Positions 1 through 9,819 are shown, counted from the stretch's first letter. The stretch is DNA of 64,000 bases from an uncultured Rhodospirillales bacterium (GCA_903924855.1 CAIYCW010000055.1:39251-103250); one strand, 5' to 3'. Numbers and translations are program-made. The notes: generated by a model from the letters alone, not told the origin.

Positions 1-1757
1 CTTGAGACGAAGATCGGGCCAATAGTGCCATCCCCGTTCAGATCGGTGTTGAACACCGGCTCAAGGCTTTGCAAGGCAAAGGAACTGCCGGCGAGCACGC
101 TTGTCGCAGCCGAGGTGAAGGCGCCCGCGACGTTGAAATCGAGACCGGCAAAGCCGGTGCCGCTTTGGAACATCACCTCGAAACCGCCCGTGACCGGAAT
201 CTCCGCCAGCGGGGTGAAGCCGTTGAAATGACCCGAGATGATCGAGCTGCCGCCGACCTGCAGGATCGCCGAAAATGCGGGCCCGTTGGTGAGTTCATAG
301 ACGTCGTCCACCTGGAACAGGCTGTAGCCGCTGTTGGTGTCGATCAGCGTGGAGGTGGGCGAGTGGAGGTCCAGCGTGGCGTTGAACGCGCCGTTCAGGC
401 TCTCCAGCGCATAGGTCCCCGATTGCAGCACGCCGGTTGCAGCAGAGGTGAGATTGCCGGTGGTATCGAATTCAAGACCGACGAAACTGGTGCCGTTTCG
501 AAACATCACCTCATAGCCGGCGGCATTGGACAGCATGGCAACGGGGCTGTAGCCGTTGAAACTGCCTGACACGATGTCGCTGCCGCCCGATTGCAGGAAG
601 ACCTTGATCGAACCGCCGCTGGTGATGGCAAAATTGTCGGCCTCCAACATGAGACCGTAGACCCCATTGGTGCCGATGGAGCTTGTGTTTGGCCCGATGC
701 GGCCGGTTTGGTCGAGCGAGGTGTTGAACGCTGCGTCCAGGCTCTCCAGCGCGTAGCTGCCCGCTTGCAGCGCAGAGGTCGCGGCCGAGGTGAAGGTGCC
801 GGCGGCGTTGAATTCCAGGCCCACGAATGTGGTGCCGCTTTGGAACATCACCTCATAGCCAGGCGTGTTCGAGAGCAAGCCGACTGGGGCATAGCCGTTG
901 AAACCACCGGGGAAGATGATCGTTCCGGATACCACAAGCGGCCCCACCACGGTGCCGGCGCTGGTGAACGCATAGGCGTCGGTGAGTGAGCCGATCGTGT
1001 AAAGCCCGTTGCTGACAACGGGTGTCAGATGTGGTCCGACAACGCCATCGCGGTTCAGGTCGGAGCGGAACGATGATTCAAGGCTCTCCAGCGCATAGGT
1101 TCCGCGGTGAAGCTGGCCGGTCGCGGCGGAGACGTAGGCGCCGGCGGTGTTGAATTGCAGGGCCTCGAAAATGTTGGTGTCTGCGCTTTCGAACATCACC
1201 TCGTAGCCGCCGGCATTGACCAGCAAGGCCACGGCTTGGTCGCTCTGACCGCTGGACGTGGTCGGGGTTCCGGCGACGTTGAGAATGCCCTGCACCGATC
1301 CACCGACGGTGATTTCATACTCGTCAGCGACCTGGACCAGGTCGAACAGGGCGGCACCTTGGGTGTTGTAGGCGATCGTGGTGCTGGTCACACCGGTCGT
1401 GCCATCGGCGTTGAGGTCGGTGTTGAAGCCAGGCTCCAGGCTTTCCAGCGCATAGGAGCTGCCGGTGAGCACGCCGGTTGCGGCGGAGGTGAAGTTGCCG
1501 CCGGCGTTGAAGTCGAGGCCGACATAGCTTGCGCCGTCCTCGAACATCACCTCATAGCCGCCGCCGGTGATGGCCTCGATCCCGATCGGGGTATAGCCGT
1601 TCAGGGTGTTGGAGATGGCAACGCCGCCAATTTCGAGCGTTGCTTCGAGCGTGGTGCCGCTTGAGACCTGAAAGGCGCCGTTTGATGCGATGTGATAGAT
1701 CGAGAGCGCGCCGTTGGAGGCAACGCGGGCGGAGAGCAATACCGGCAAAACGATCAC
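1..1757 (-). CDS. Tandem-repeat protein A (W_rich_C-like repeats), 3' end beyond the left edge
   Basis: I translated this minus-strand frame by hand; it stays open from a start near 1757 to the left edge (about 585 residues). It holds five units of about 114 residues, each with a D-E/D-x-[FY] start, an S-G-x-F-x-G-[FY] stretch, G-Y-E-V-M-F, F-x-G-L-[DE]-F, S-A-A-T, Y-A-L-[EQ]-S-L and a closing Asp/Asn loop such as DLNADGTTG. The pattern resembles the tryptophan-rich Synechocystis C-terminal repeat (W_rich_C) with most Trp lost. The start is GTG at 1757 or, more likely, TTG at 1748, placed 9 nt after GGAG. There is no signal peptide. It is the distal one of three tandem paralogs; by analogy its C-terminus should end in the shared domain off the edge. 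Role unknown; an exported, calcium-binding surface or matrix protein is my inference. Confidence 0.8.
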   Translation of the reverse strand, partial: MIVLPVLLSARVASNGALSIYHIASNGAFQVSSGTTLEATLEIGGVAISNTLNGYTPIGIEAITGGGYEVMFEDGASYVGLDFNAGGNFTSAATGVLTGSSYALESLEPGFNTDLNADGTTGVTSTTIAYNTQGAALFDLVQVADEYEITVGGSVQGILNVAGTPTTSSGQSDQAVALLVNAGGYEVMFESADTNIFEALQFNTAGAYVSAATGQLHRGTYALESLESSFRSDLNRDGVVGPHLTPVVSNGLYTIGSLTDAYAFTSAGTVVGPLVVSGTIIFPGGFNGYAPVGLLSNTPGYEVMFQSGTTFVGLEFNAAGTFTSAATSALQAGSYALESLDAAFNTSLDQTGRIGPNTSSIGTNGVYGLMLEADNFAITSGGSIKVFLQSGGSDIVSGSFNGYSPVAMLSNAAGYEVMFRNGTSFVGLEFDTTGNLTSAATGVLQSGTYALESLNGAFNATLDLHSPTSTLIDTNSGYSLFQVDDVYELTNGPAFSAILQVGGSSIISGHFNGFTPLAEIPVTGGFEVMFQSGTGFAGLDFNVAGAFTSAATSVLAGSSFALQSLEPVFNTDLNGDGTIGPIFVS

Positions 1758-1925
1758 TCCACGTCAGAGACCGCGGCCTTGATCGGTCAGGATTTATGAT
1801 CCGTTGCGCGTCTCGTTGCTTTCAGGGCGAAAGCTCACACAGAAATCATTGCGATGCCAGGAAATTTGTTGGAATCTCGATATATGTTGCACCATTGTGT
1901 GCGATCGCGCTGACGGAATCCGGGG

Positions 1926-4900
1926 TCAGGTGATCACGGCATGGCCACCGATGAAAGTCGTGTGGTTGGTCGGCACACTGTCCGATGTCACCATGGTGCC
2001 ATAGCCCACCAGAATGACCCCGTGAGTTGGATCGGCCAAGCTGAAAAGCGTGATCGCAGCCTGGTTGTCATAGGTGCCGCTGCCCACCGTCAGCACCGAG
2101 CTTGCCGCGCCCTTGAGGTCGATGTTGAGCTGATCCAGCCCGTATTGGTAGCCGGAGATCACCTCGATCCCGAGGGTCTTTTGCAGCGATATGTCGATCG
2201 TGGCGGTGGCACTGGTGAGGACAAGCGTGGCGGGCGTGCCGGTGAGGGTGAAGGTGAAGCGGCCGAGGCCCTCCCCGGCATAAGCGGTGTTGTTGGCCAG
2301 TTGCACCGTGGTGGCGGGGCTTGCTTGCGTCAGGCTGAGCGTGTTCAGCCCGGACGATACCTGGGTGGACAGCACCTGGGTGGACAGCCGGCCATCGCCA
2401 TTGAGATCCTGCCCGAACACCGGCTCCAGCTGCTCCAGGGAGAAATCCTGGCCGGTGACCGGACCTGTCACCAGGCTGGTGTAGTTGCCGGCGCTGTTGA
2501 CGGCCCAGACGATATAGGTGTCGGACGCGGTGTCCTTGAACGCCACCTCGTAGCCGCCGCCGGTCACCGCAACCGCGCCGATCGGGTTGATTGTGCCAAG
2601 CTGGCCCGAGCTGACCGGGACAGAGTTCACCTGCAGCTCCGGGCCAGACCCCTGGGCGTCGTAGAGATAGTAGCTGCTGAACGCCACAAGGGTCAGTGTG
2701 GTGCCATTGTCGGTCTGGATGGCGGATTGCGGCAGACCGACCAGGCCATCGCCGTTGAGATCGGTTGCGAATTCTGTCTCCAGGCTTTCAAGAGCCGTGC
2801 TGGACCCGGCCAACAACGCGGTGTCGGCGGAGAGGAAGTTGCCGCTGGTGTCAAACTCGAGACCGATGAAGCCGGTGGCGCTGTTGAACATCACCTCATA
2901 GCCGCCGGCATTGGACAGCACAGCCAGCGGGTTGAAACCGGCAAATTGGCCGGACATGATTGGGGCACCCGAGATCCGCAGGACGGTTTGCGAAACATTA
3001 CCGTTGTCGTCCGCAAGCCGGTGGTCCTCTATCACGAACAGGTTGTCTTCGATGAACAGGCCGAGGGGACCGTTTTCTCCGATAAAAGACTGCATCGGTC
3101 CCACCACGCCGTTGTGATCGAGATCGTAACCGAACTGCTGCTCCACCAGGTGCAGTGCGTAGGTTCCCGAGGTCAACACACCGGTGGCGGCGGAGAGCTC
3201 GTGTCCGGAGGTGTCGAAATCCAGGCCGATGAAGCTGTTGGCGCTGTTGAACATCACCTCATAGCTGCCGGCATTGGCGATCACCGCCTCCGCCGTGAAG
3301 CCAAAGAACTGTCCCGAGATGATGGGCTTGCTGGAGACCAGCAGCACGGCGGATTGTGGACCACTCGTGATCTCAAACACATTGCCCGCCAGGTTGAGCA
3401 CGGGGGTGATTGCGTTCAACGAGACCGGGCTTTCGATCACGACCAGATTGGGGCCGATCGTGCCGTCACCGTTCAGATCGACGTTGAAGCCTCGCTCCAG
3501 GCTTTCCAGCGCGTAGCTGCCCGATGCCAGGAGGCCGGTGACCGCTGAGAGATATGCGCCGTTGGTATTGAAATCGAGCGCGACAAAGGATGCGCCGCTG
3601 CTGAACATGATTTCGAACGCGGCCCCGTCCATCGTCACGGCCTGTGGCGTGAAGCCGCCGAACTGGCCTGAGATGATGGCCCTGCCGTTGATCTGCAGGA
3701 TGCCCTGCACCGCACCACCGCTGGTGATCTCGAACTCATCGGCCACACCAACCAGATTGAGCGCGCCGTTGGTGGCGATCACCGTGCTGGTCACGCCGAT
3801 GACACCATCTCCATTCAGATCGTCGCCGCCGACATACTGGTTGCCGAATGCCGTCTCCTGGCTCTCCAGCGCGTAGGAGCTGCCGGCCAGCAAACCCGTG
3901 TCGGCGGAGAGGTAGTTGCCGCTGATGTCAAACTCGAGCCCGATGAAGCCGGTGGCGCTGTTGAACATCACCTCATAGCCACCGAAATTGGACAACAGCC
4001 CGATCGGGTCGAAGCCGTTGAAGTGGCCTGAAATGATAGGAGAACCCGAAATCTGCAGAACAGCCCAAGACGCTTGGGAAATCCCCGGCAAATTCTTTCC
4101 ATTCTGGATCACGAACACATTATCTTCTTGAAACAAATATTGGCCGCTGTCGTATTGGATTGGCTGTTCTATCGGCCCTACGTTCCCATCTCCATCGAGA
4201 TCGTAACCAAACTGCCGCTCCACCACGTGCAGGGCAAAGCTGCCCGATGTCAGCACGCCGGTGGCGGCGGAGAGGAAGTTGCCGGCGCTGTCGAAATCGA
4301 GGCCGATGAAGCTGGTGTCGCTGTTGAACATCACCTCATAGCCGCCGGTATTGGCGATCACCGCCTCCGCCGTGAAGCCGAAGAACTGTCCCGAGATGAT
4401 GGGCTTGCTGGAGACCAGCAGCACGGCTGATTGTGCACCACTTGTGATCTCAAACGCGTTGCCCGCCAGATTGAGCACTGGGCTGGTTGCGTCCAACGCA
4501 AGCGCGGCTTCGATCGGGACGAGATTGGGGCCGATTGTGCCATCACCGTTCAGATCGGCGTTGAAGCCCGGCTCCAGGCTTTCCAGCGCGTAGCTGCCCG
4601 ATGTCAGGATACCGGTGGCTGCTGAGAGATATGCGCCTTTGGTATTGAAATCGAGCGCGACAAAGGATGCGCCGCTGCTGAACATGATTTCGAATGCGGC
4701 CCCGTCCATCGTCACGGCTTGTGGCGTGTAGCCGGCAAACTGGCCTGAGATGATGGGGCTGCCGTTGATCTGCAGGATGGCCTGCACGGTGCCGCCGCTG
4801 GTGATCTCGAACTCATCGGCCAAGCCAACCAGATTGAGCGCGCCGTTGGTGGCGATGGTGGTGGAGAGCACGCCAATCGTGCCATCACCGTTGAGATCAT

Positions 4901-6422
4901 CGTCGAGCGATGACTCAAGATTTTCGAGCGCGAGCGAGTTGCCCGCGAGTATGCCGGTTGCGGCTGAGGCGTAGTGACCGCCGCTGTCAAAATTAAGCTC
5001 AATAAACTTTGTATCGCCCTTGAAGACCACGTCGAATGGGCCGGGGCCCTGGGTCACGTACACCGGTGTGTAACCGCCAAGCTGTTCCGATGTCATCGGT
5101 GCGCCCGACAATGTCAGAAAAGAAGAGGCAACGGCTGATGTTGTGAGCAAGCCACCAGTTAGGTGATCATAGCCTGTGATCGTGAATGTGTCGAAGTTGA
5201 TTTCGTATTGATCAGCGACCGTGATGAGATATCGGGCATAGGGTGAATATCCTGGCGACTCTGGAAATGGGTGCTCGTCCAGAGTGACGCTGGTGAGGCC
5301 CGTCGTGCCATCGCCGTTGAGATCGACACCGAACGTGTTTTCCAGGCTTTCCAGCGCGTAAGAACCGCCGGCTAGCAGGCTCGTTGCGGCCGAGGTGAGA
5401 TTGCCGGCACTGTCGACGTTGAGCGCGATGAAACTGGAGCCGCTCTGGAACATCACCTCATAGCCGCCACCGCTCGCCAGCACACCATCCGGCGTGAAGC
5501 CGCCGAAACGGCCGGAGATGATCGGGCTTCCCGAATATGTCAGGATCTGAGCCATCGCAGCGCCGCTGATGATCTCAAACTCGTCCGCAACCGAGACCAG
5601 CGCCACCGGTCCGTTGACTGCTATGGTGCTGCTGGCAAGGCCTGTTGTGCCATCGCCGTTGAGGTCGTAGCCCAAGCCCAACTCTAGGCTTTCCAGCGCA
5701 TATGAGCTGCCGGCCAGCAGGCTGGTCGCGGCTGAGAGATAGTTGCCGCTGCTGTTGAAATCGAGGCCGATAAACGATGTGCCGCTTTTGAAAACCACCT
5801 CAAAGCCGCCAGACGGCTGGGTGACGAACGCGGGGACAAAGCCATGAAACTGGCCGGAAACGATGGGGGACCCCGACACGGTCAGGATGACAGATGTCTC
5901 CGTCACAGCGCCATATGTATACCCTTGGCTGCTGACTTCGTTCGCAAAGGAATCAGTGACAACTTCATACTCATCCGCGACCTGGAGCACGCTATGGGCG
6001 GAAGCTGGATATTCTCCCTGGGTCAGAAACGGTCCACTATAGATTGTGGATGTCATCGGGCCACGAGAACCATCACTGTTGAGGTCGTCCGCGAAGCCTC
6101 GCTCCAGGGATTGCAGCGCGTAGGAACTGCCGGCCAGTACAGCCGTGGCGGCCGAGGTGAAATTGCCGCCCGCGTCGAAATCCAACCCGATGAAGGTGTC
6201 TGTCGTGGCATCCCGCCACATCACCTCGTAGCCGCCGCCCACGATGGCTTCGAGGGCGATCGGGTTGTAGGCGCCAAATTGTCCGGAGCTGATCGGCAGG
6301 CCGCTGAGTTCCAGCGTGGCCTCAAGCGTTGATCCGCTCGACACCTCGTAGACGGTTCCTGATTGCAACAGCGTCAACGCGCCGTTGTACGCAATCGTCA
6401 CCTGCGGCAGATCCGCCATCAT
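1926..6422 (-). CDS. Giant tandem-repeat protein B, 11 W_rich_C-like calcium-loop repeats
   Basis: About 1498 residues. I chose ATG 6422 because GGAG lies 5 nt upstream and the next residues match the start of paralog C; an in-frame start at 6521 would add 33 unconserved residues. Eleven units follow, each closing in a D-L-N-G-D-G type loop that fits calcium binding. The first repeat keeps VMW and the last keeps a Trp (YIVWAV); interior repeats have Phe there. The final ~150 residues form a distinct domain (ELNIDL-like D-Q-L-N-I-D-L, then A-A-I-T-L-F, H-T-T-F-I-G-G-H-A-V-I-T at the end) shared with paralog C. Repeats 5-7 and 8-10 are an exact-period DNA duplication. There is no signal peptide or TM; Gly/Asp/Ser-rich composition and an uncleaved N-terminus suggest type I secretion, but no transporter is in view. 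Confidence 0.85.
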   Translation of the reverse strand: MMADLPQVTIAYNGALTLLQSGTVYEVSSGSTLEATLELSGLPISSGQFGAYNPIALEAIVGGGYEVMWRDATTDTFIGLDFDAGGNFTSAATAVLAGSSYALQSLERGFADDLNSDGSRGPMTSTIYSGPFLTQGEYPASAHSVLQVADEYEVVTDSFANEVSSQGYTYGAVTETSVILTVSGSPIVSGQFHGFVPAFVTQPSGGFEVVFKSGTSFIGLDFNSSGNYLSAATSLLAGSSYALESLELGLGYDLNGDGTTGLASSTIAVNGPVALVSVADEFEIISGAAMAQILTYSGSPIISGRFGGFTPDGVLASGGGYEVMFQSGSSFIALNVDSAGNLTSAATSLLAGGSYALESLENTFGVDLNGDGTTGLTSVTLDEHPFPESPGYSPYARYLITVADQYEINFDTFTITGYDHLTGGLLTTSAVASSFLTLSGAPMTSEQLGGYTPVYVTQGPGPFDVVFKGDTKFIELNFDSGGHYASAATGILAGNSLALENLESSLDDDLNGDGTIGVLSTTIATNGALNLVGLADEFEITSGGTVQAILQINGSPIISGQFAGYTPQAVTMDGAAFEIMFSSGASFVALDFNTKGAYLSAATGILTSGSYALESLEPGFNADLNGDGTIGPNLVPIEAALALDATSPVLNLAGNAFEITSGAQSAVLLVSSKPIISGQFFGFTAEAVIANTGGYEVMFNSDTSFIGLDFDSAGNFLSAATGVLTSGSFALHVVERQFGYDLDGDGNVGPIEQPIQYDSGQYLFQEDNVFVIQNGKNLPGISQASWAVLQISGSPIISGHFNGFDPIGLLSNFGGYEVMFNSATGFIGLEFDISGNYLSADTGLLAGSSYALESQETAFGNQYVGGDDLNGDGVIGVTSTVIATNGALNLVGVADEFEITSGGAVQGILQINGRAIISGQFGGFTPQAVTMDGAAFEIMFSSGASFVALDFNTNGAYLSAVTGLLASGSYALESLERGFNVDLNGDGTIGPNLVVIESPVSLNAITPVLNLAGNVFEITSGPQSAVLLVSSKPIISGQFFGFTAEAVIANAGSYEVMFNSANSFIGLDFDTSGHELSAATGVLTSGTYALHLVEQQFGYDLDHNGVVGPMQSFIGENGPLGLFIEDNLFVIEDHRLADDNGNVSQTVLRISGAPIMSGQFAGFNPLAVLSNAGGYEVMFNSATGFIGLEFDTSGNFLSADTALLAGSSTALESLETEFATDLNGDGLVGLPQSAIQTDNGTTLTLVAFSSYYLYDAQGSGPELQVNSVPVSSGQLGTINPIGAVAVTGGGYEVAFKDTASDTYIVWAVNSAGNYTSLVTGPVTGQDFSLEQLEPVFGQDLNGDGRLSTQVLSTQVSSGLNTLSLTQASPATTVQLANNTAYAGEGLGRFTFTLTGTPATLVLTSATATIDISLQKTLGIEVISGYQYGLDQLNIDLKGAASSVLTVGSGTYDNQAAITLFSLADPTHGVILVGYGTMVTSDSVPTNHTTFIGGHAVIT
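2720..4870 (-). repeat. Tandem duplication, period 1077 bp (three protein repeats per copy)
   Basis: Matching DNA lies at a constant offset of 1077 bp: 4801 with 3724, 4621 with 3544, 4381 with 3304, and 3901 with 2824. The two copies (about 3800-4870 and 2720-3800) are nearly identical over long runs, and 1077 bp is exactly 359 codons, so the frame is kept. Beyond these limits the two copies diverge to the level seen between ordinary repeats. Confidence 0.85.
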
Positions 6423-6585
6423 GGTCACTCCGTCGAGGAGACGACGGACATCACATGCGTGTTGCTCCGGAAATACCGCCTGCCAGATGATATTTTCTAT
6501 TTCTGGGATCGATCGTTGCACATATCACGCATGCCGCCTAACGGAATTCTTCCGCCTGACGCAGGATTCAACCCGGCCGCTGGTC

Positions 6586-9500
6586 TCAGGTGATCAGGGC
6601 ATGGCCGCCGATGAAATTGGTGTGGCCGCTGATGATGTTGGCCGCGGTGACGGCCGAGTTGTAGCCGGTGAGGATGATGCCGTGCGACAGATCGGCGGTG
6701 CTGTAGAGCGTGATGGCGGCCTGGCTGTTATAGGTGGTGGCGGTTGCCCGCAGCGTGGCGTTGGCGGCACCCAGCAGGTCGATGTTGAGTTCATCGGTTG
6801 TGTAGGTGAAGCCGCTGATCACATCGATGCCGGCGGAGGGAGCAAGGGGGAGTTGGATCGTCTCCTGGGTCGATCCGAGCACCACCACGCTGGGCGTGCC
6901 GGACACCGTGAGGGTTGCGGCGGATATCAGTGACGGTGCCGCGGCCGTGTTGGTGGCCAGCGTGATGATGTAGCTTTCCTGGGAGGTGGCGAAGCTGGCG
7001 AAAGACACGGCGCCCGGGAAGACGCCCTGCATCAGCCTGCCATCGCCGTTCAGATCCTGGCCGAAAGTCGGTTCGAGCTGTTCGAACTGGAAATTCTGAC
7101 CGGTGACCGGCCCCATGATTGTGCTGGTATAGGCCCCGGTGGTGTCGAATTTCAGCACCGAATAGGCGTTGGCCCCCACGCTCTGCCACACGACCTCATA
7201 GCCGCCACCCACCGCCAGGGCGCCGATCGGTGCGACACTGGTGTTGGAGGTCAGGGGCGTGCCGCTGAGCGTCAATGTGACCGGGGCGCCACCGTTGCTG
7301 GCGACCCGGTAGGTGGTGCCGGAGATGCTGAGCGTGGTGCCGTTGTCCACCCGCAGGTTGCTGACCGGGGGGCCGATCTGGCTGTCTCCGTTGAAGTCGG
7401 TGCCGAACAGGGTTTCCTGGGCCCACAAGGCCTGGCTGCTGATGGCCAGCACGGAGGTGGCGGCCGAGGTGAAGGCACCGGAGCTGGTGAAATCGAGGCC
7501 GAGGAAGGTGGAGCCGCTGGTGGGGCCGGTCATCCCGGCGCTGCTGACGAACATGACCTCGAAGCCGCCGCTGATGGCGGCGACATCGATCGGGTCGAAG
7601 CCTGCGAACTGGCCCGAGACGATCGGAGCGCCCGCCACCTGCAGGATGGACTGCAAGGCGCCGCTTGAGATGGCGAATTCATCCGCCTCGTGCCACAGGC
7701 CGAGGCCGGTTGAATTGTGCACCACGATGGCGGAGCTGGCGATGCCTGTTACGGCGTCGCCGTTGAGGTTGACGTTGAACCCCTGCTCCAGGCTCTCCAG
7801 CGCGTAGCTGCGCGCGCCGAGCAGAGCGGTTGCGGCCTGGGTGAAATTGCCGCTGCTGTCGAAGTCCAGGCCGATGAAGCCGGAGCCGCTTTTGAACATC
7901 ATCTCGAAACCGCTGGCATTGCTCTCGAGCGCGACCGGGTTGAAGCCTGCGAACTGGCCCGAGACGATCTGGTTGCCTGACACTTTCAGCACTGCTTTCA
8001 GCGTGCCGCCGCTCAGGATGGCGAAGGCGTCCGCCTCCTGGGCCAGGGAGTAGACCCCGTTCAAGGCGATGGTGCTGACCCACGGTCCGTTTCCGGCACC
8101 GTTGCCGTCCAGACTGGCGTTGAAGGCGGAATCGAGACTTTCCAGCGCATAGGTGCCCGAGGACAGCATGCCGGTGTCGGCCTGGGTGAAATTGCCGGTG
8201 GAGTCGAACTCAAGCCCGACGAAGCTGGTGGCGTTCCTGAACATTACCTCATAGCCGCCGGCATTGGTCAGCATGGCCACCGGGTTGTAGCCCGCGAACT
8301 GGCCGGAGACGATCGGGGTGCCGGCCACTTTCAGCACCACCTCCAGGCTTGCATTGCTGCGGATGGTGAATTCATCGGCTTCTCGCTGCAGGGTGTAGGG
8401 CCCGTTATAGGAGATGCCACTCAAGACAGGACCGATCGGCCCTGCACTGTCCAGGCTGATGTTGAACGCGGAATCGAGGCTTTCCAGCGCATAGGTGCCT
8501 GATGACAGCAGGCTGGTGGCAGCCGAGACGAAATTGCCGCTGGTGTTGAACTCCAAGCCGATGAAGCTGGTGCCGCTTTTGAACATCACCTCATAGCCAC
8601 CGGAATTCGCCAGCACCGCAACCGGGGTGAAGCCGGCAAAATTGCCGGAAACGATCTGGCTGCCGGCGACCTGCAGGACGGCTTGCGTTGGCTGACCGCT
8701 GCTGATGACGACGAAGGCATCCGCCTCGCTGACCAGGGAGACCGTTGAATTGACGTCGATGTTGCTGGTGGTCGGGCCAATGACAGTGTCACCGTTGAGG
8801 TTTTTGCCAAAACCTGGCTCCAGGCTCTGCAGAGCGTAGCTGGAGCCCGCGAGCACGGAGGTGGCGGCCTGGGTGAAATTGCCGGATGCGTTGAAGTTCA
8901 GCCCGACGAAGCTTGACCCGCTTTGGAACATCACCTCGTAGCCGCCATAGCTAGCCTCCACGGCGACGGGTGCGAAGCCTGCGAACTGGCCGGAGATGAT
9001 GGCGCTGCCACCCACCTGCAGGATTGCCTGTTGCACGCCTCCGCTGGTGATCTCGAATTCATCGGCGATGTTGGCGATGCCGAACGCACCGTTGGAGGCG
9101 ATGCTGCTGATCTTGGGCCCGGTTGTGCCATCGCCGTTGAGATCGCGGGCAAAGCCGGTCTCAAGGCTTTCGAGCGCGTAGCTGGAGCCGGCCAGCAGGC
9201 TGGTGGCGGCCTGGGTGAAATTGCCGGATGCGTCGAAGTCCAGCCCGACAAAGCTCGATGCGCTTTGGAACATCACCTCATAGCCGCCGGAGATGGTCTC
9301 CACGGCGACGGGTGCGAAGCCCGCGAACTGGCCGGAGACGATGGCGCCGCCACCCACCTGCAGGATTGCCTGTTGCACCCCGCCGCTGGTGATCTCGAAT
9401 TCGTCGGCGATATGCGCGAGGTAGATCGCGCCGTTGGAGGCGATGTTGGTGATTTTCGGGCCGATTGCAGTGTCGGCGTTGAGATCTGCACCAAATCCAG

Positions 9501-9819
9501 GCTCCAGGCTCTGCAGGGCATAGGAACTGCCGGCAAGCACGGCTGTGGCGGCGGAGGTGAAATTGCCCGCTGAATCGAAATCCAGGCCAACGAAGGTCGA
9601 GGTGGCAGCATCCTCCCACATCACCTCGAAACCACCGCCAGCGACTGCCTCAAGACCGATCGGGGCATAGCCGGGAAGCTGTCCCACGCTGATCGCCGAA
9701 CCGCCCAGGGACAGCGTCTCCTCCAGGGTCAATCCGCTGGAAACCTGGTAGATCCCGGCCGATTGCCAGAGCGTGAGGGCGCCGTTCGAGCCAACCAGGG
9801 TTTTCACGGGTGCTGTCAC
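6586..9819 (-). CDS. Giant tandem-repeat protein C, 8 W_rich_C-like calcium-loop repeats
   Basis: 1077 residues from GTG 9819, with GGAG 8 nt upstream. Eight units of about 114 residues (loops such as DLNGDGTTG, NLNGDTVIG, SLDGNG, DFNGDSQIG, DLNGDGRL) are followed by a ~150-residue C-terminal domain ending F-I-G-G-H-A-L-I-T, homologous to that of paralog B. The first repeat (VMWEDAATSTF) and the last (VVWQSVGANAYSV) keep the Trp and the longer loop of the parent W_rich_C pattern; the interior ones are shortened and Phe-rich. Some loops have lost acidic ligands, so not every unit should bind calcium. It is the first gene of the three in transcription order. There is no signal peptide. Function unknown; export and adhesion or matrix formation are inference. 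Confidence 0.87.
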   Translation of the reverse strand: MTAPVKTLVGSNGALTLWQSAGIYQVSSGLTLEETLSLGGSAISVGQLPGYAPIGLEAVAGGGFEVMWEDAATSTFVGLDFDSAGNFTSAATAVLAGSSYALQSLEPGFGADLNADTAIGPKITNIASNGAIYLAHIADEFEITSGGVQQAILQVGGGAIVSGQFAGFAPVAVETISGGYEVMFQSASSFVGLDFDASGNFTQAATSLLAGSSYALESLETGFARDLNGDGTTGPKISSIASNGAFGIANIADEFEITSGGVQQAILQVGGSAIISGQFAGFAPVAVEASYGGYEVMFQSGSSFVGLNFNASGNFTQAATSVLAGSSYALQSLEPGFGKNLNGDTVIGPTTSNIDVNSTVSLVSEADAFVVISSGQPTQAVLQVAGSQIVSGNFAGFTPVAVLANSGGYEVMFKSGTSFIGLEFNTSGNFVSAATSLLSSGTYALESLDSAFNISLDSAGPIGPVLSGISYNGPYTLQREADEFTIRSNASLEVVLKVAGTPIVSGQFAGYNPVAMLTNAGGYEVMFRNATSFVGLEFDSTGNFTQADTGMLSSGTYALESLDSAFNASLDGNGAGNGPWVSTIALNGVYSLAQEADAFAILSGGTLKAVLKVSGNQIVSGQFAGFNPVALESNASGFEMMFKSGSGFIGLDFDSSGNFTQAATALLGARSYALESLEQGFNVNLNGDAVTGIASSAIVVHNSTGLGLWHEADEFAISSGALQSILQVAGAPIVSGQFAGFDPIDVAAISGGFEVMFVSSAGMTGPTSGSTFLGLDFTSSGAFTSAATSVLAISSQALWAQETLFGTDFNGDSQIGPPVSNLRVDNGTTLSISGTTYRVASNGGAPVTLTLSGTPLTSNTSVAPIGALAVGGGYEVVWQSVGANAYSVLKFDTTGAYTSTIMGPVTGQNFQFEQLEPTFGQDLNGDGRLMQGVFPGAVSFASFATSQESYIITLATNTAAAPSLISAATLTVSGTPSVVVLGSTQETIQLPLAPSAGIDVISGFTYTTDELNIDLLGAANATLRATATTYNSQAAITLYSTADLSHGIILTGYNSAVTAANIISGHTNFIGGHALIT
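8750..9435 (-). repeat. Near-identical pair of 342-bp repeats in protein C
   Basis: The same DNA recurs at an offset of exactly 342 bp (for example CCGTTGGAGGCGAT at 9431 and 9089), which is 114 codons, one protein repeat. Repeats 2 and 3 of protein C are more alike than any other neighbours in that gene. Confidence 0.75.

Noticed and set aside
25..1664. Several plus-strand frames in the first 1.7 kb
   Set aside because: They are shadows of the minus-strand repeat protein that runs off the left edge, which I confirmed by translating the minus frame.
1..9819. Periodic repeats considered as a CRISPR array
   Set aside because: The periods are 342 and 1077 bp, in frame within genes, with no 25-40 bp repeats and unique spacers.
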